DNA from: Xanthomonas maliensis
Lineage (GTDB): Bacteria; Pseudomonadota; Gammaproteobacteria; Xanthomonadales; Xanthomonadaceae
Assembly: GCF_009192945.1 (NCBI RefSeq)
Contig: NZ_NSET01000062.1
Span: forward strand, 1 to 64,000
Direction of reading: 5' to 3'
DNA length: 64,000 nucleotides
Shown: one piece after another, positions 18,705 through 28,558 of the stretch
Layout of the letters: each line of letters begins with the position of its first letter
Position numbering within the stretch: position 1 is the first letter of the stretch
Program-made: the position numbers and the translations under genes
The notes under the pieces: generated by a model
Seen by the model: only the letters and a program-made list of their open reading frames with translations
Told to the model about the DNA's origin: nothing
The model's database searches: none

Positions 18705-19846
18705 CGCACCACCTGACCCGCCGGACGCACGCTTCCCAACGCCGCGTGATACTCGTCGACATAGCGGCCGACCACGTGTCGCCAGTCATACCGGCCGACG
18801 TAGGCCATCGCTGCCGCACGACGCGCGGCGAAATCCTGGTCGGCCTGCAGCGCCAGCGCCTGCACCTGCTCGGCCGCTGCCTCGATGCGCTCGCGATTGA
18901 CGATGACGCCTTGCCTGGACTCGCCCGCCAGCCGCACGAACGGCGGGATATCGCTGAGAATCGGAATCAGCCCAGCGCTCATGGCTTCGACGGCGGCGAT
19001 GCCGAAGCCCTCGTGGCGCGACAGGCAGACGAAGAACTGGGCCTGCCGCATCAATGCGCGCAGGGCTTCCTCGGACGGCGACATGTGCAAGGTGACCTTA
19101 TCCTGCAATCCTCGCGCAGCGATCTCCTTGCGTAGGTCGGCCTCGTTCAGATCGTACTCGCGTCCGGCGATGATCAACTGCCATTGCGGATCGCGCACCA
19201 GCGCCGCCTGCAGAAGGTCCAAGGTTTCGACCAGCCCCTTGTTCACCGACCAGCGCCCGAAGTACAGCATGGTCCGGCCAGGTGACTGCGCCCCCTGGCC
19301 GGCATATTTCTCCACATCCACGCCATTCTCGATCACCCGCAGGCGCGAGGGCGCAACCACCTTGGCAAACAGCTGGCCATCGTTTTCGCTGGTGGCAATC
19401 ACTCGCGCATAGGCGAGCGCGGAGGTGCGGGTCAGTGTCTGGAACCAGATCTGCTTCATGCGTGACGCATAAGCGGTATGGAAGAACCCGCCATGCGTGG
19501 ATACCACCATCGGCTTACGGTGCAGCGGCTTGGTCAATGCCAGATAGTCGTAGAAGAAATCGATGCCATGCAGGTGCACCAGATCGGCCGAACGGATCGC
19601 AGCGAGCACAGATGGTGCAAATGGGTAGCGTGACGATCCGCGATATCCGATCCGACGGATCGGAAGGCCACGATAAGTTTCCTCGGCGGCCAGCTGCGCG
19701 GTCGGATTGGTAAAAACACGGTCCAGGGTGACGACCTCGACCGAGTCGTCACTGGTCGCCTGGTGCTGACGCGCCACGTTCAGCACGACCTCCTCCATTC
19801 CGCCAATCGAAGGATGGAACTGGCGGACCACATGCACCACTTTCAT
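18701..19846 (-). CDS. gumH: GumH, alpha-1,3-mannosyltransferase
   Basis: Adds the first (internal) mannose to the cellobiose lipid, starting the trisaccharide side chain. The 381-residue enzyme is a GT4 glycosyltransferase: VVRQFHPSIGGMEEVVLNVA at the acceptor domain, YFGRWSVNKGL after the interdomain linker, and the E-x7-E-type motif SRHEGFGIAAVEAMSAGLIP. The ATG at 19846 gives the usual MKVVHVVRQF start; the open frame continues upstream without support. Four bases separate it from the end of gumG, and it overlaps gumI by four. Confidence 0.95.
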   Translation of the reverse strand: MKVVHVVRQFHPSIGGMEEVVLNVARQHQATSDDSVEVVTLDRVFTNPTAQLAAEETYRGLPIRRIGYRGSSRYPFAPSVLAAIRSADLVHLHGIDFFYDYLALTKPLHRKPMVVSTHGGFFHTAYASRMKQIWFQTLTRTSALAYARVIATSENDGQLFAKVVAPSRLRVIENGVDVEKYAGQGAQSPGRTMLYFGRWSVNKGLVETLDLLQAALVRDPQWQLIIAGREYDLNEADLRKEIAARGLQDKVTLHMSPSEEALRALMRQAQFFVCLSRHEGFGIAAVEAMSAGLIPILSDIPPFVRLAGESRQGVIVNRERIEAAAEQVQALALQADQDFAARRAAAMAYVGRYDWRHVVGRYVDEYHAALGSVRPAGQVVR

Positions 19847-19850
19847 TACG

Positions 19851-20999
19851 TCACTCTCCTGTACCGGCGCCGTGCAAATCGCGATTGCGTCGACCGATGC
19901 CGCGGCCACTTCGGCGCGGACGCTGCAATCCCAGCATCCACGGCGCAACGCGGATCAACACTGCGCGCATCGGCACGCTGGCGAGGATGGCGACCGCACA
20001 CAAGCCCATTGCCCACCCGGGCGTTCCGATCAAGTGACGATCGATCAATCCGGTCCGGGTCACAACGCTGGTCACCACCAGAAACACCAGGGTGTGCGTG
20101 CACAGGATCAACAAGGTGTTGCTGCCGATCCACTGCAACCAGCGCCATTGCTGGACCAAGTAGGCCACACACAGTGTCAACCCGGTGCCAAGCAGGCTGA
20201 CCAGCAGGAACAGCGCGACCGAGTGCCCAAACTGCAGGTTGTTGACATCGACCTGCCCGTTCATCGACGCCAGCACCGCCCAACACACGGCGAACACCGG
20301 CAGAGCGACGATCCAGAACACAGGCTTGCTCTGCAATGGCGCCGCGTGGGTCGACAACCAGGCGCCGACGGCAATGAAGAACAGCGCCACCGGCAGTACA
20401 TCCAGTGCGAGTGGCAACCGCAGATGCAGGGCCGGAAACCAGGCGCACCATGCCAGCGCAACTGGCAGGCTCACCGCGGCAGCAGCGGCAACACCCAAGC
20501 GCGTGCGCAGCGCCAGGTACCCCAGCGTGGCAACGAACAGCGCTGGCAGGAACCACAGCGCCGGCAGCACGTAGAGACTGGAGCCGTTGGCCCACACTAC
20601 CCCCAGCAAGGGATGCCACCACGCATGGCCGTTCCACTGCTGCGCAGCGCCGTTGACGAATGCTGTCAGCATCCAATAGGCGTAGGCCACCAGAAAAAAC
20701 GCCAGATACGGCACCAGCAGCGTCCTTGCCAACTTCGCCAAGGTTGCGCCATTGAGCGAGCGGCGCCCGAAGCGCTCGCTGACCCAGCCGGACAACAGGA
20801 AGAACAGCGGCACATGAAAGCTGTAGGCGAACAATTTGTAGGCCGGCGGCATGCCACTGGCATGCCCCAACGCCACCAGCACGATGGCCAGCGCCTTGGC
20901 AACGTCGATTTGCAGATCGCGCGACGCCACAGGCACGCTGCCGACGGCAGCTTCAGCCACATGACGATCCACGCCCACGCTGGCCGATATGCCGCTCAT
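19851..20999 (-). CDS. gumG: GumG, mannose O-acetyltransferase (terminal mannose)
   Basis: Integral membrane acyltransferase of the acyltransferase_3 family that acetylates the outer mannose of the xanthan side chain. The 382-residue protein has about ten hydrophobic segments and the family motifs DVAKALAIVLVALGHASG and FAYSFHVPLFFLLSGWV. The ATG at 20999 overlaps the gumF stop (ATGA). It is a tandem paralogue of GumF, sharing the FAYSFHVPLFFL segment. Acetylation level changes the rheology of the polymer. Confidence 0.94.
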   Translation of the reverse strand: MSGISASVGVDRHVAEAAVGSVPVASRDLQIDVAKALAIVLVALGHASGMPPAYKLFAYSFHVPLFFLLSGWVSERFGRRSLNGATLAKLARTLLVPYLAFFLVAYAYWMLTAFVNGAAQQWNGHAWWHPLLGVVWANGSSLYVLPALWFLPALFVATLGYLALRTRLGVAAAAAVSLPVALAWCAWFPALHLRLPLALDVLPVALFFIAVGAWLSTHAAPLQSKPVFWIVALPVFAVCWAVLASMNGQVDVNNLQFGHSVALFLLVSLLGTGLTLCVAYLVQQWRWLQWIGSNTLLILCTHTLVFLVVTSVVTRTGLIDRHLIGTPGWAMGLCAVAILASVPMRAVLIRVAPWMLGLQRPRRSGRGIGRRNRDLHGAGTGE

Positions 21000-22093
21000 G
21001 CCGTCACCGGGCGTGCGCCGATCGCCCAGGGCGCGAAGTGCTGAAAGAACCACTGCATCGGCACACAGGCAGCCAGCGCGAATGCCGTCACGAACACGGC
21101 CCAGCCCAGTCCGGGGCCGGTCGCCCCGAAGCCGCCAACGATCGCGGCAACACCGGAGAGCACGAAGAACACCAGCATGTGCGTGCACAGGATCAGCAGG
21201 GTATTGCGCCCGATCCACTGCACCCAGGCCCAGCCCTGCACGACGCGCGCAGCGCAGATCACCATCAACGAGCCCAGCAGCGCGCTCAGTAGGAACAGCG
21301 CATGGTTCTGCCCGAACGTGAGCATGTTGACGTCGATGCGGCCATTGCGTTCGGACAGCCACGCCACCGCCCCCGCAAGTACGGCAGTTGCGACCAAGCT
21401 GGCAGGCAGCGAGGTCGGCAACCGGCCCGATACATGCACCAACAACGCTCCAAGCGCATAGAAGCACAAGGACACCGGCAACACGTCCAGGCCAAAGAAC
21501 AATCGCACGCCTTGCTGCGGGAACCACCCCATCCACCACCACGCCAGCACCAGCGACGCCACCGCGATCACCAGCGGCGTCATCCAGCGGCGCAACACCA
21601 CGTACGCGACCACCGTCACCAGCATCACCGGCAGGAACCACAAGGGAGGCTGGACGTACAGATCCGGACCCACACCGGTAAACATCGCAACCAGTGGCTC
21701 CCACCACGGGTGGCTACCCCAGCGAGCAGCCTTCTCGCCGATGTTGCGCGTCAGCAGCCAGTAGGCATATCCCAGCAAATAGAAGATGACATACGGAAGC
21801 AACAGACCACGTGCCTGCTTGCGCAGGGTCTGGAGCACGCCGCTGCTACGCGAGGCATAGCCCGCTGCAAGCCAGCCCGACACGAGAAAGAACAGCGGCA
21901 CATGGAAACTGTAGGCAAACAGCGTCATGCCATGCGGCACGCCCTTGGCGTGGCAGAACGCCACCAGCAGGATGGCGATCGCCTTGGTGGCATCGATGCG
22001 CGGATCGCGCTGCCGGCCGGCCACGACTGCCGTTGCCGTGGCGGGCACCGAACGCGCCGACACCGTTGCGGGCGCCGCCAGTGCCGTCATCAT
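20996..22093 (-). CDS. gumF: GumF, mannose O-acetyltransferase (internal mannose)
   Basis: Paralogue of GumG (acyltransferase_3 family) that acetylates the internal mannose of xanthan. The 365-residue protein shows IDATKAIAILLVAFCHAKG and FAYSFHVPLFFLVSGWLA, then about nine further membrane segments. The start is the first of two adjacent ATGs at 22093, giving an ATGA overlap with the gumE stop. Both acetyltransferase genes are intact, so the strain probably makes acetylated xanthan on both mannoses. Confidence 0.94.
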   Translation of the reverse strand: MMTALAAPATVSARSVPATATAVVAGRQRDPRIDATKAIAILLVAFCHAKGVPHGMTLFAYSFHVPLFFLVSGWLAAGYASRSSGVLQTLRKQARGLLLPYVIFYLLGYAYWLLTRNIGEKAARWGSHPWWEPLVAMFTGVGPDLYVQPPLWFLPVMLVTVVAYVVLRRWMTPLVIAVASLVLAWWWMGWFPQQGVRLFFGLDVLPVSLCFYALGALLVHVSGRLPTSLPASLVATAVLAGAVAWLSERNGRIDVNMLTFGQNHALFLLSALLGSLMVICAARVVQGWAWVQWIGRNTLLILCTHMLVFFVLSGVAAIVGGFGATGPGLGWAVFVTAFALAACVPMQWFFQHFAPWAIGARPVTA

Positions 22094-23391
22094 CGCGCGC
22101 CTCCCGCGGGAGACGGCCAGGCGCCCGTCGCTGCGTCCTCCTCGGCAACACGCGCCAGATGCGCAGGCTTCGCTGCCGCCCAGGTCGGCTGCAGATGCCA
22201 TAGCGCTCCGCAAACGAACCACCACAGCGCCGAGGTCTTGATCGAGAAATAACCGTTGGAGACCAGCAAGCTCAAGGCGAACGCGAAGATCGCCAGGTTC
22301 TTGAACAACTGTCCTTCCTTGCTCGGCATCAACATCAGGAACGAATACGCCAACAGGAAGGCGAGCACTCCCACCACCGATTGCGAGGCAATGAAGTAGG
22401 AAATTCCGCTATCGAAGTAACGGTAGGCCTGTTCGTAATCCAGCCCCAGCCAACTTTCGAAGGACAGGTTGTTCATCGAATCGACCGTAAAGAACACGCG
22501 GCCGAGCGTGGTGTCCTGATAGGCGGTGATACCGGTGACCCAGATCAATAGCCAAGCCGACGCGATGACCAGCAGAAATACCAGGAACGCGAGTCGCTGA
22601 TCCAGCCGTTTCAGCAGTGGCGACAGCAACACCATCAGCACGCAGGTACCGGCTGCCAGGCGTCCGTCCGATGCCACGATCAGAAAGCCGATCAAGCCGA
22701 CCGCGAGGACCAACGCCCATGGGCGCATCCAGCGCCAGAACGTCAGCAGGATCGCAGTGAAGAAGCAGATGTAGTTCCCCATCGTCACCGGTTCGATGAA
22801 GATCGAGGAAGCGCGCGGCAGATTGGAACCGGGCAGGAAGTTGCGCTCGCCTGGGCGGGTCGCGCTGAGGAACAGGTTGCTGTCCTGGTTCCAGAAACCC
22901 TCGGCGCTCATGCCACGCGCGTTGACGAAGAAGCTTTTCGGATTGACCAAGTCGCCGTAATGGGTCGGCAATGCCAGCTCGAACGCCGCCACCAACGAGA
23001 TGATCAGCGTCATCCGCAGGAACAGCTTGGGCAGCGAGCCGGTATAGGCCGAGCCCAGCACCACGAATGCAAAAACGACCAGGGCGTCGCGGAAGAACTT
23101 GGGGTCGACATCCCAGTTGACCAGGAAACGCACGAACATCAAGGTGACGATGAAGCCCAAGCCGCTGACGACCAGCGCGATGCGCTTACGACTCATCGAT
23201 CCAAGGCCGAGCAGGAAGCATCCTGCGTACACCATGAATTCGACCGCGTAGGTCACCGCAGGCCGCACGGTAAACACGTTGGCGTTGACCACCGCCAGTG
23301 GCAGGTTGTAGCCCACCCCGACCAGCAACACCACCTCGATCAGCAAGTTGTGCAGCCGCACGCGCGTCTGCTCGCTCATCTGGATCAGCAT
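22090..23391 (-). CDS. gumE: GumE, xanthan polymerase (Wzy-like)
   Basis: Multi-pass inner-membrane protein of 433 residues required to polymerise pentasaccharide repeats at the periplasmic face. It starts MLIQMSEQTRVRLHNLLIEV as in X. campestris, has about twelve hydrophobic segments and a large periplasmic loop near the middle (around RPGERNFLPGSNLPRASSIF), typical of Wzy polymerases. It overlaps gumF by four bases; upstream, 82 bases with a strong hairpin separate it from gumD. Confidence 0.94.
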   Translation of the reverse strand: MLIQMSEQTRVRLHNLLIEVVLLVGVGYNLPLAVVNANVFTVRPAVTYAVEFMVYAGCFLLGLGSMSRKRIALVVSGLGFIVTLMFVRFLVNWDVDPKFFRDALVVFAFVVLGSAYTGSLPKLFLRMTLIISLVAAFELALPTHYGDLVNPKSFFVNARGMSAEGFWNQDSNLFLSATRPGERNFLPGSNLPRASSIFIEPVTMGNYICFFTAILLTFWRWMRPWALVLAVGLIGFLIVASDGRLAAGTCVLMVLLSPLLKRLDQRLAFLVFLLVIASAWLLIWVTGITAYQDTTLGRVFFTVDSMNNLSFESWLGLDYEQAYRYFDSGISYFIASQSVVGVLAFLLAYSFLMLMPSKEGQLFKNLAIFAFALSLLVSNGYFSIKTSALWWFVCGALWHLQPTWAAAKPAHLARVAEEDAATGAWPSPAGGAR

Positions 23392-23410
23392 GCGCCCCCC
23401 GGCATGGAAA

Positions 23411-23433
23411 GGGCGGCTGCGACGCAGCCGCCC
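23411..23433 (-). repeat. Strong hairpin between gumD and gumE
   Basis: An 11-base inverted repeat (GGGCGGCTGCG and CGCAGCCGCCC) separated by one base, inside the 82-base gap after the gumD stop and 20 bases before the gumE ATG. There is no U tract, so it is more likely an mRNA-stability or attenuation element than a full terminator. Confidence 0.7.
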
Positions 23434-23473
23434 GCGGCGCATGAGGCGCCCACGTACCTACCTACCAGCATCA

Positions 23474-24928
<1,455 letters not shown>

Positions 24929-25110
24929 GGGGATGTCCTCCAGACCAGATGCGGCGCATGCGGGGGAACATGCGGACACATACAGGCTCTCAATCATCCG
25001 TTGAGCAATCACCGCGGCACTATCGCCGACCCCAGATCACCCAACAGCCATTTGTTTCAACAGAGACGAACTGTCAAACGGTGGAGCTCGGAACATACGG
25101 CATCTGCCGC

Positions 25111-25139
25111 GTTACACGCTGAATCGGTTATCACGTCAA
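25111..25139 (-). promoter_or_regulatory. Candidate internal gum promoter before gumD
   Basis: On the - strand TTGACG (25139-25134) is followed after exactly 17 bases by TGTAAC (25116-25111), a good sigma-70 match about 180 bases before the gumD ATG. A perfect TTGACA also occurs downstream at about 25076-25071 but lacks a good -10. Not shown experimentally from this sequence. Confidence 0.5.
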
Positions 25140-25167
25140 TTAACCACTGTTTTGCAACATCATGATG

Positions 25168-26592
25168 TCAGCGCAGACGTGGTTCGGGCTCCGGTCCACG
25201 GAGGAAATACCGCACCAATGCAACAGCCAGCGCTAGGAATACACCGAAAATAAATCCAAGCGCGAGATTCAGCTTGAGTTTTGGTGAGGCCTTCGACGTA
25301 GGCACGTCCGCGGTATCGACGATGGTCACGTTATTCGCGCCGACGTTACCGGCCACACCGATTTCCTTGTACCGCTGCAACAGCGCATCGTAGAGCTGAC
25401 GATTTGTATCCACTTCGCGCTTGAGCATGTTGTAACGAATGCTGCGGTTCTGCAGGTCGAGCTCGTCATTGCGCAAACCGGCGATCCGGTCGTTCAACAA
25501 TTGCTCCTGGCGAGCCGCCGCGTCGTACTCGGCTTTCAGCGACTGGCGGATATTGACCACCTCGCCATTGATCTGCCGACGCGACTCTTCAATCTGCGAC
25601 TTCAAACGCTGCATTTCCGGATACTGAGGCTTGAAGGTGGACAGCTTCTGCTGGTACTCGGTGGTCAAGCGGATCTGCTCGCCCCGCAGGTTCTGGATCA
25701 GCGGATTGCTGAGCACCTGCGGCATCGACATCGGGTCGCCGCTGCTGGCCTGGCGCCAGGCGGCCTCGGCCTTGATACGGGAATCCTGCGCGGTGGCCAG
25801 CAGTGCATTCAGCTCACTGAGGTTCTGGGCCGGCAACGATGGTTTGTCTTCGCCCACCGAGACGATTTGCTGATCGGTGGAGTAGTCGACAAGATTCTTC
25901 TCCGACTCCTCGACCTTGGAACGCAACTGCGCCAGTCGCTCACCCAGATACTTGGTCGCAAAGGAGGACGCTTTCAGACGACGCTGCTGCGTGCTGACGA
26001 TGAACTCGTGCGAGTAAGCGTTGGCGATCTTGGCCGACAACGCCGGATCGGGCGAGTCGTAGTTCACGTAAACCAGGCGCGAATTGAGAATCGGCTCGAT
26101 GACCAGCCCAGCCAATAGTGTGTCGGTCAGTGCGCGCTCGACGATGGCCTGGCGGGAACTCAGCGACTTGCCTGCCTCAGGATTTTTCTCTGCCGCGTCG
26201 GCGAGCGCATCGTCGACCACCTGCTTGAAGGCCGGCTCCTGATCGAGCTTGGCTTCGCGGATCACCGCACGGGCCAACGAGCGACTCTGCAGCAGCTGGT
26301 ACTGCGTCTGATAGAAGTCGCGATCCTGCGGAGACTCCACCGGCATCAGATTTTCGACGTTCACCACGTTGAGCGAATCGCGCTCGATCTGCAGCGTGCT
26401 GGTGGCGCGGTACTTGACCGGCATCAGCAGCGTGACGATCAGCGCAAGCAGCACGGTGCCCACAACGATCATGACGATCAGCCAGCGCTGCGAGACCAGC
26501 GCGCGCCAGTAATCGAGCAGGTTGACGTCGGCCAACTCGAGATGCCCGTGGCGAGGCGCGGAAGAAGAACGGTTGTCGGAGTTCATGCTCAT
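25168..26592 (-). CDS. gumC: GumC, polysaccharide co-polymerase (Wzc-like, no kinase domain)
   Basis: Inner-membrane protein with a large periplasmic coiled-coil domain that controls chain length and links the polymerase to the outer-membrane GumB. About 474 residues: an N-terminal Wzz domain with a membrane segment (about 35-60), long coiled coils rich in Arg, Glu and Gln, the GNVR-type segment (LLQRYKEIGV) and a second membrane segment near the C-terminus (LALGFIFGVFLALAVALV). It ends shortly after, with no BY-kinase domain, as in other xanthomonads. I place the start at 26592 because it gives an ATGA overlap with gumB; the ATG at 26586 (MNSDNRSS) is the usual annotation. Confidence 0.95.
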   Translation of the reverse strand: MSMNSDNRSSSAPRHGHLELADVNLLDYWRALVSQRWLIVMIVVGTVLLALIVTLLMPVKYRATSTLQIERDSLNVVNVENLMPVESPQDRDFYQTQYQLLQSRSLARAVIREAKLDQEPAFKQVVDDALADAAEKNPEAGKSLSSRQAIVERALTDTLLAGLVIEPILNSRLVYVNYDSPDPALSAKIANAYSHEFIVSTQQRRLKASSFATKYLGERLAQLRSKVEESEKNLVDYSTDQQIVSVGEDKPSLPAQNLSELNALLATAQDSRIKAEAAWRQASSGDPMSMPQVLSNPLIQNLRGEQIRLTTEYQQKLSTFKPQYPEMQRLKSQIEESRRQINGEVVNIRQSLKAEYDAAARQEQLLNDRIAGLRNDELDLQNRSIRYNMLKREVDTNRQLYDALLQRYKEIGVAGNVGANNVTIVDTADVPTSKASPKLKLNLALGFIFGVFLALAVALVRYFLRGPEPEPRLR

Positions 26593-27287
26593 CGGTAAGC
26601 GCGCCACACCATCACGAAGGGAGTCAGTTCCAGCATGGTGCGCAGTAGCACCCGCGCGTCGGAGCGATAGACGACGACGATGTCGCCACCGTAGATCTCC
26701 GGATCCGGGTTTTCGCCCTTCTCGATGGCGGCCAGGTCGAAACGCGCCAGCATCTTCTGCCCGTTGACGGTGCGGAACACCACCACGTTGCGGCGGCTAG
26801 CCACTTGGCTGACACCCTTGGCCTGCGCCACTGCCTGCTGCAATGTCAGGTTGGCGCCGATGATCGGATAGGTGCCCGGTTCGTCGACGGCACCACTGAC
26901 GGTCACCCGCCGGCCGTTGGCCTCCTGCACGAAGACCGAGACTTGCGGGTCCTGCAGATAACCACTGCGGTAGCGCTCGGCCACCATTTTTTCCAGCTCG
27001 CCGACGCCCAAGCCCGCTGCATTGACGTCACCGATCAGTGGCAGCGAGATGTGCCCGTTCTGATCGATCCGGACCTGGCGCTCCAGGTCATCGATCTGGA
27101 ACACTTTGACCAGCAGCAGGTCGCCAGGGGACAGCCGGTACTCCGGTTGTACCGTCGACAGCGCAAGCGGATCCGGGTGCGGCAGCGAACTGGCCATGTT
27201 CTTGCCGGTGCTGCACGCACCGAGCCCTATCGAGCAGATCAGAGCCAGGCTGAGGCCTTGGCAGAGACGTTCGATCATTTTTTTCAT
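26589..27287 (-). CDS. gumB: GumB, outer-membrane polysaccharide export lipoprotein (Wza-like)
   Basis: First gene of the gum operon; encodes the outer-membrane export channel component for xanthan. The 232-residue protein has a lipoprotein signal (lipobox LGAC, Cys25), then the polysaccharide export domain (YRLSPGDLLLVKVFQIDDLERQ) and SLBB-type repeats (VTVSGAVDEPGTYPI). It is shorter than E. coli Wza because it lacks the C-terminal amphipathic barrel helix. ATG at 27287 with a weak ribosome-binding site. It overlaps gumC by four bases. Confidence 0.96.
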   Translation of the reverse strand: MKKMIERLCQGLSLALICSIGLGACSTGKNMASSLPHPDPLALSTVQPEYRLSPGDLLLVKVFQIDDLERQVRIDQNGHISLPLIGDVNAAGLGVGELEKMVAERYRSGYLQDPQVSVFVQEANGRRVTVSGAVDEPGTYPIIGANLTLQQAVAQAKGVSQVASRRNVVVFRTVNGQKMLARFDLAAIEKGENPDPEIYGGDIVVVYRSDARVLLRTMLELTPFVMVWRAYR

Positions 27288-27724
27288 GCAGGGGCTGGCT
27301 GCCTCTGTTGGATGTGGCGGGCCCCGCGCGCTATCCCACCTGGCAACCAACACCAACTGGAACGTACGACAGGGAGTGCTTTCGGTGACCGTGACAACGA
27401 TCCGGTCGCGTGTTGCAGTGCACTATGGCATAGATCGATCGCGCCGAAATCAAGGCCTCGTCATTTTTTTGACGGCGTTGGCCTATTGATTCAAGTTCGT
27501 CGTTTCGGCGTTAAGAGACTGTGATCCAAGTCCGTTATAGTGATATCGCTACCACGAACTTCTCGACGTTTTTGCGCAATCTGTGCGGCGAAGTCGTCAT
27601 CTTGGCGACATGTTAGAAGCAAACACGACAGTTCACGCAGCCGCCAGCCGCCACAAGTTCAAGCGGACCCTACAAATGGCCCCAAGGGAGCGCTGGCACG
27701 GTCCGCCCTATTGCTGCACCGCAA
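27288..27724 (-). promoter_or_regulatory. gumB upstream region (main gum promoter zone)
   Basis: A 437-base gene-free stretch between tRNA-Pro and gumB. In X. campestris the main gum promoter lies here. I see no clean consensus pair: on the - strand a TTGATT (about 27450) lies near TATGCC/CATAGT (27432-27422) with non-ideal spacing, and a CTATAAC box is found at about 27541-27535. The region is more AT-rich than its surroundings and includes a run of seven A on the - strand at about 27471-27465. Confidence 0.5.
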
Positions 27725-27725
27725 C

Positions 27726-27757
27726 GAAAAAGGCCCATGTCGAGCGACATGGGCCTT
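27726..27757 (-). terminator. Rho-independent terminator of tRNA-Pro
   Basis: A 13-base inverted repeat (AAGGCCCATGTCG and CGACATGGGCCTT, nearly no loop base between) followed on the - strand by TTTTT. It lies six bases after the tRNA-Pro end and would separate that transcript from gum. Confidence 0.85.
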
Positions 27758-27762
27758 CGAAT

Positions 27763-27839
27763 TGGTCGGGGTAGCCGGATTCGAACCGACGACCACTAGT
27801 CCCCCAGACTAGTGCGCTACCAGGCTGCGCTATACCCCG
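27763..27839 (-). tRNA. tRNA-Pro (GGG)
   Basis: A full 77-base cloverleaf on the - strand from CGGGGTATAGCGCAG to CCCCGACCA, CCA encoded. The anticodon loop CTGGGGG closed by CTAGT/ACTAG gives anticodon GGG, reading CCC. It lies between the translation block and gumB. Confidence 0.96.
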
Positions 27840-27900
27840 AAGAGATTGCATCCGCCGGTGAGGGCGGCCCGCGATTATAGCGGCTTTGCGTCGCGTTTTC

Positions 27901-28257
27901 CTAGCGGCGCAGCAGGTGCAGAACTTCTTCCAGCTCCATGCGCACCTGCTTGATGATCTGATTGCTCAGTGCCGACTCACGCTTGGCACCATCGCCTTCC
28001 AACCGCAGGCGTGCACCACCGATGGTGTAGCCCTGCTCGTAGAGCAGGCCGCGGATCTGGCGCACCATCAACACGTCGTGGCGCTGGTAGTAACGGCGGT
28101 TGCCGCGCCGCTTGACCGGCTCCAGACTCGGAAATTCGGTTTCCCAATAACGCAGCACGTGCGGCTTGACGTCGCACAGCTCGCTGACTTCACCGATGGT
28201 GAAGTAGCGCTTGGCCGGAATCGGCGGTAGTTCGCGATTACTGCCCGGATCCAGCAT
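27901..28257 (-). CDS. MerR-family transcriptional regulator downstream of ihfA
   Basis: A 118-residue DNA-binding protein. The N-terminal MerR helix-turn-helix reads [20 protein letters not shown], followed by [12 protein letters not shown] and [10 protein letters not shown]. The C-terminal part is a short dimerisation helix with no metal-binding cysteines, so it is not a metal sensor of the MerR/CueR kind. Its ATG at 28257 lies inside the end of ihfA (20-base overlap), so the two are co-translated. A MerR gene in this position after ihfA is conserved in many gammaproteobacteria; its targets are unknown. Confidence 0.9.
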   Translation of the reverse strand: MLDPGSNRELPPIPAKRYFTIGEVSELCDVKPHVLRYWETEFPSLEPVKRRGNRRYYQRHDVLMVRQIRGLLYEQGYTIGGARLRLEGDGAKRESALSNQIIKQVRMELEEVLHLLRR

Positions 28258-28537
28258 AGGCTTCCACCCGCTCCTTGAGTTTCTGGCCAGGCCGGAAGGT
28301 GACCACCGTGCGGGCCGAGATGGGAATTTCCTCGCCGGTCTTGGGATTGCGCCCCGGCCGTTGGTTCTTGCAGCGCAGGTCGAAGTTGCCGAAGCCGGAC
28401 AGCTTGACCTGACGTCCCTGCTCCAAGGCATCGCGCAGCACGTCGAAGAACGCGTCGACGAATTCCTTCGCCTCGCGCTTGTTCAGGCCGACTTCGTCGA
28501 ACAGACGTTCGGCCATCTCCGCTTTCGTCAACGCCAT
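28238..28537 (-). CDS. ihfA: Integration host factor subunit alpha
   Basis: 99-residue DNA-bending protein that forms a heterodimer with IhfB. Visible are [22 protein letters not shown] at the start, LSGFGNF, and the DNA-contact arm [18 protein letters not shown] with the intercalating Pro. Located directly after pheT, as in E. coli and most gammaproteobacteria, and overlapping the merR gene. Confidence 0.97.
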   Translation of the reverse strand: MALTKAEMAERLFDEVGLNKREAKEFVDAFFDVLRDALEQGRQVKLSGFGNFDLRCKNQRPGRNPKTGEEIPISARTVVTFRPGQKLKERVEAYAGSGQ

Positions 28538-28558
28538 CGCTTTCCCCTGGCTACCGCC

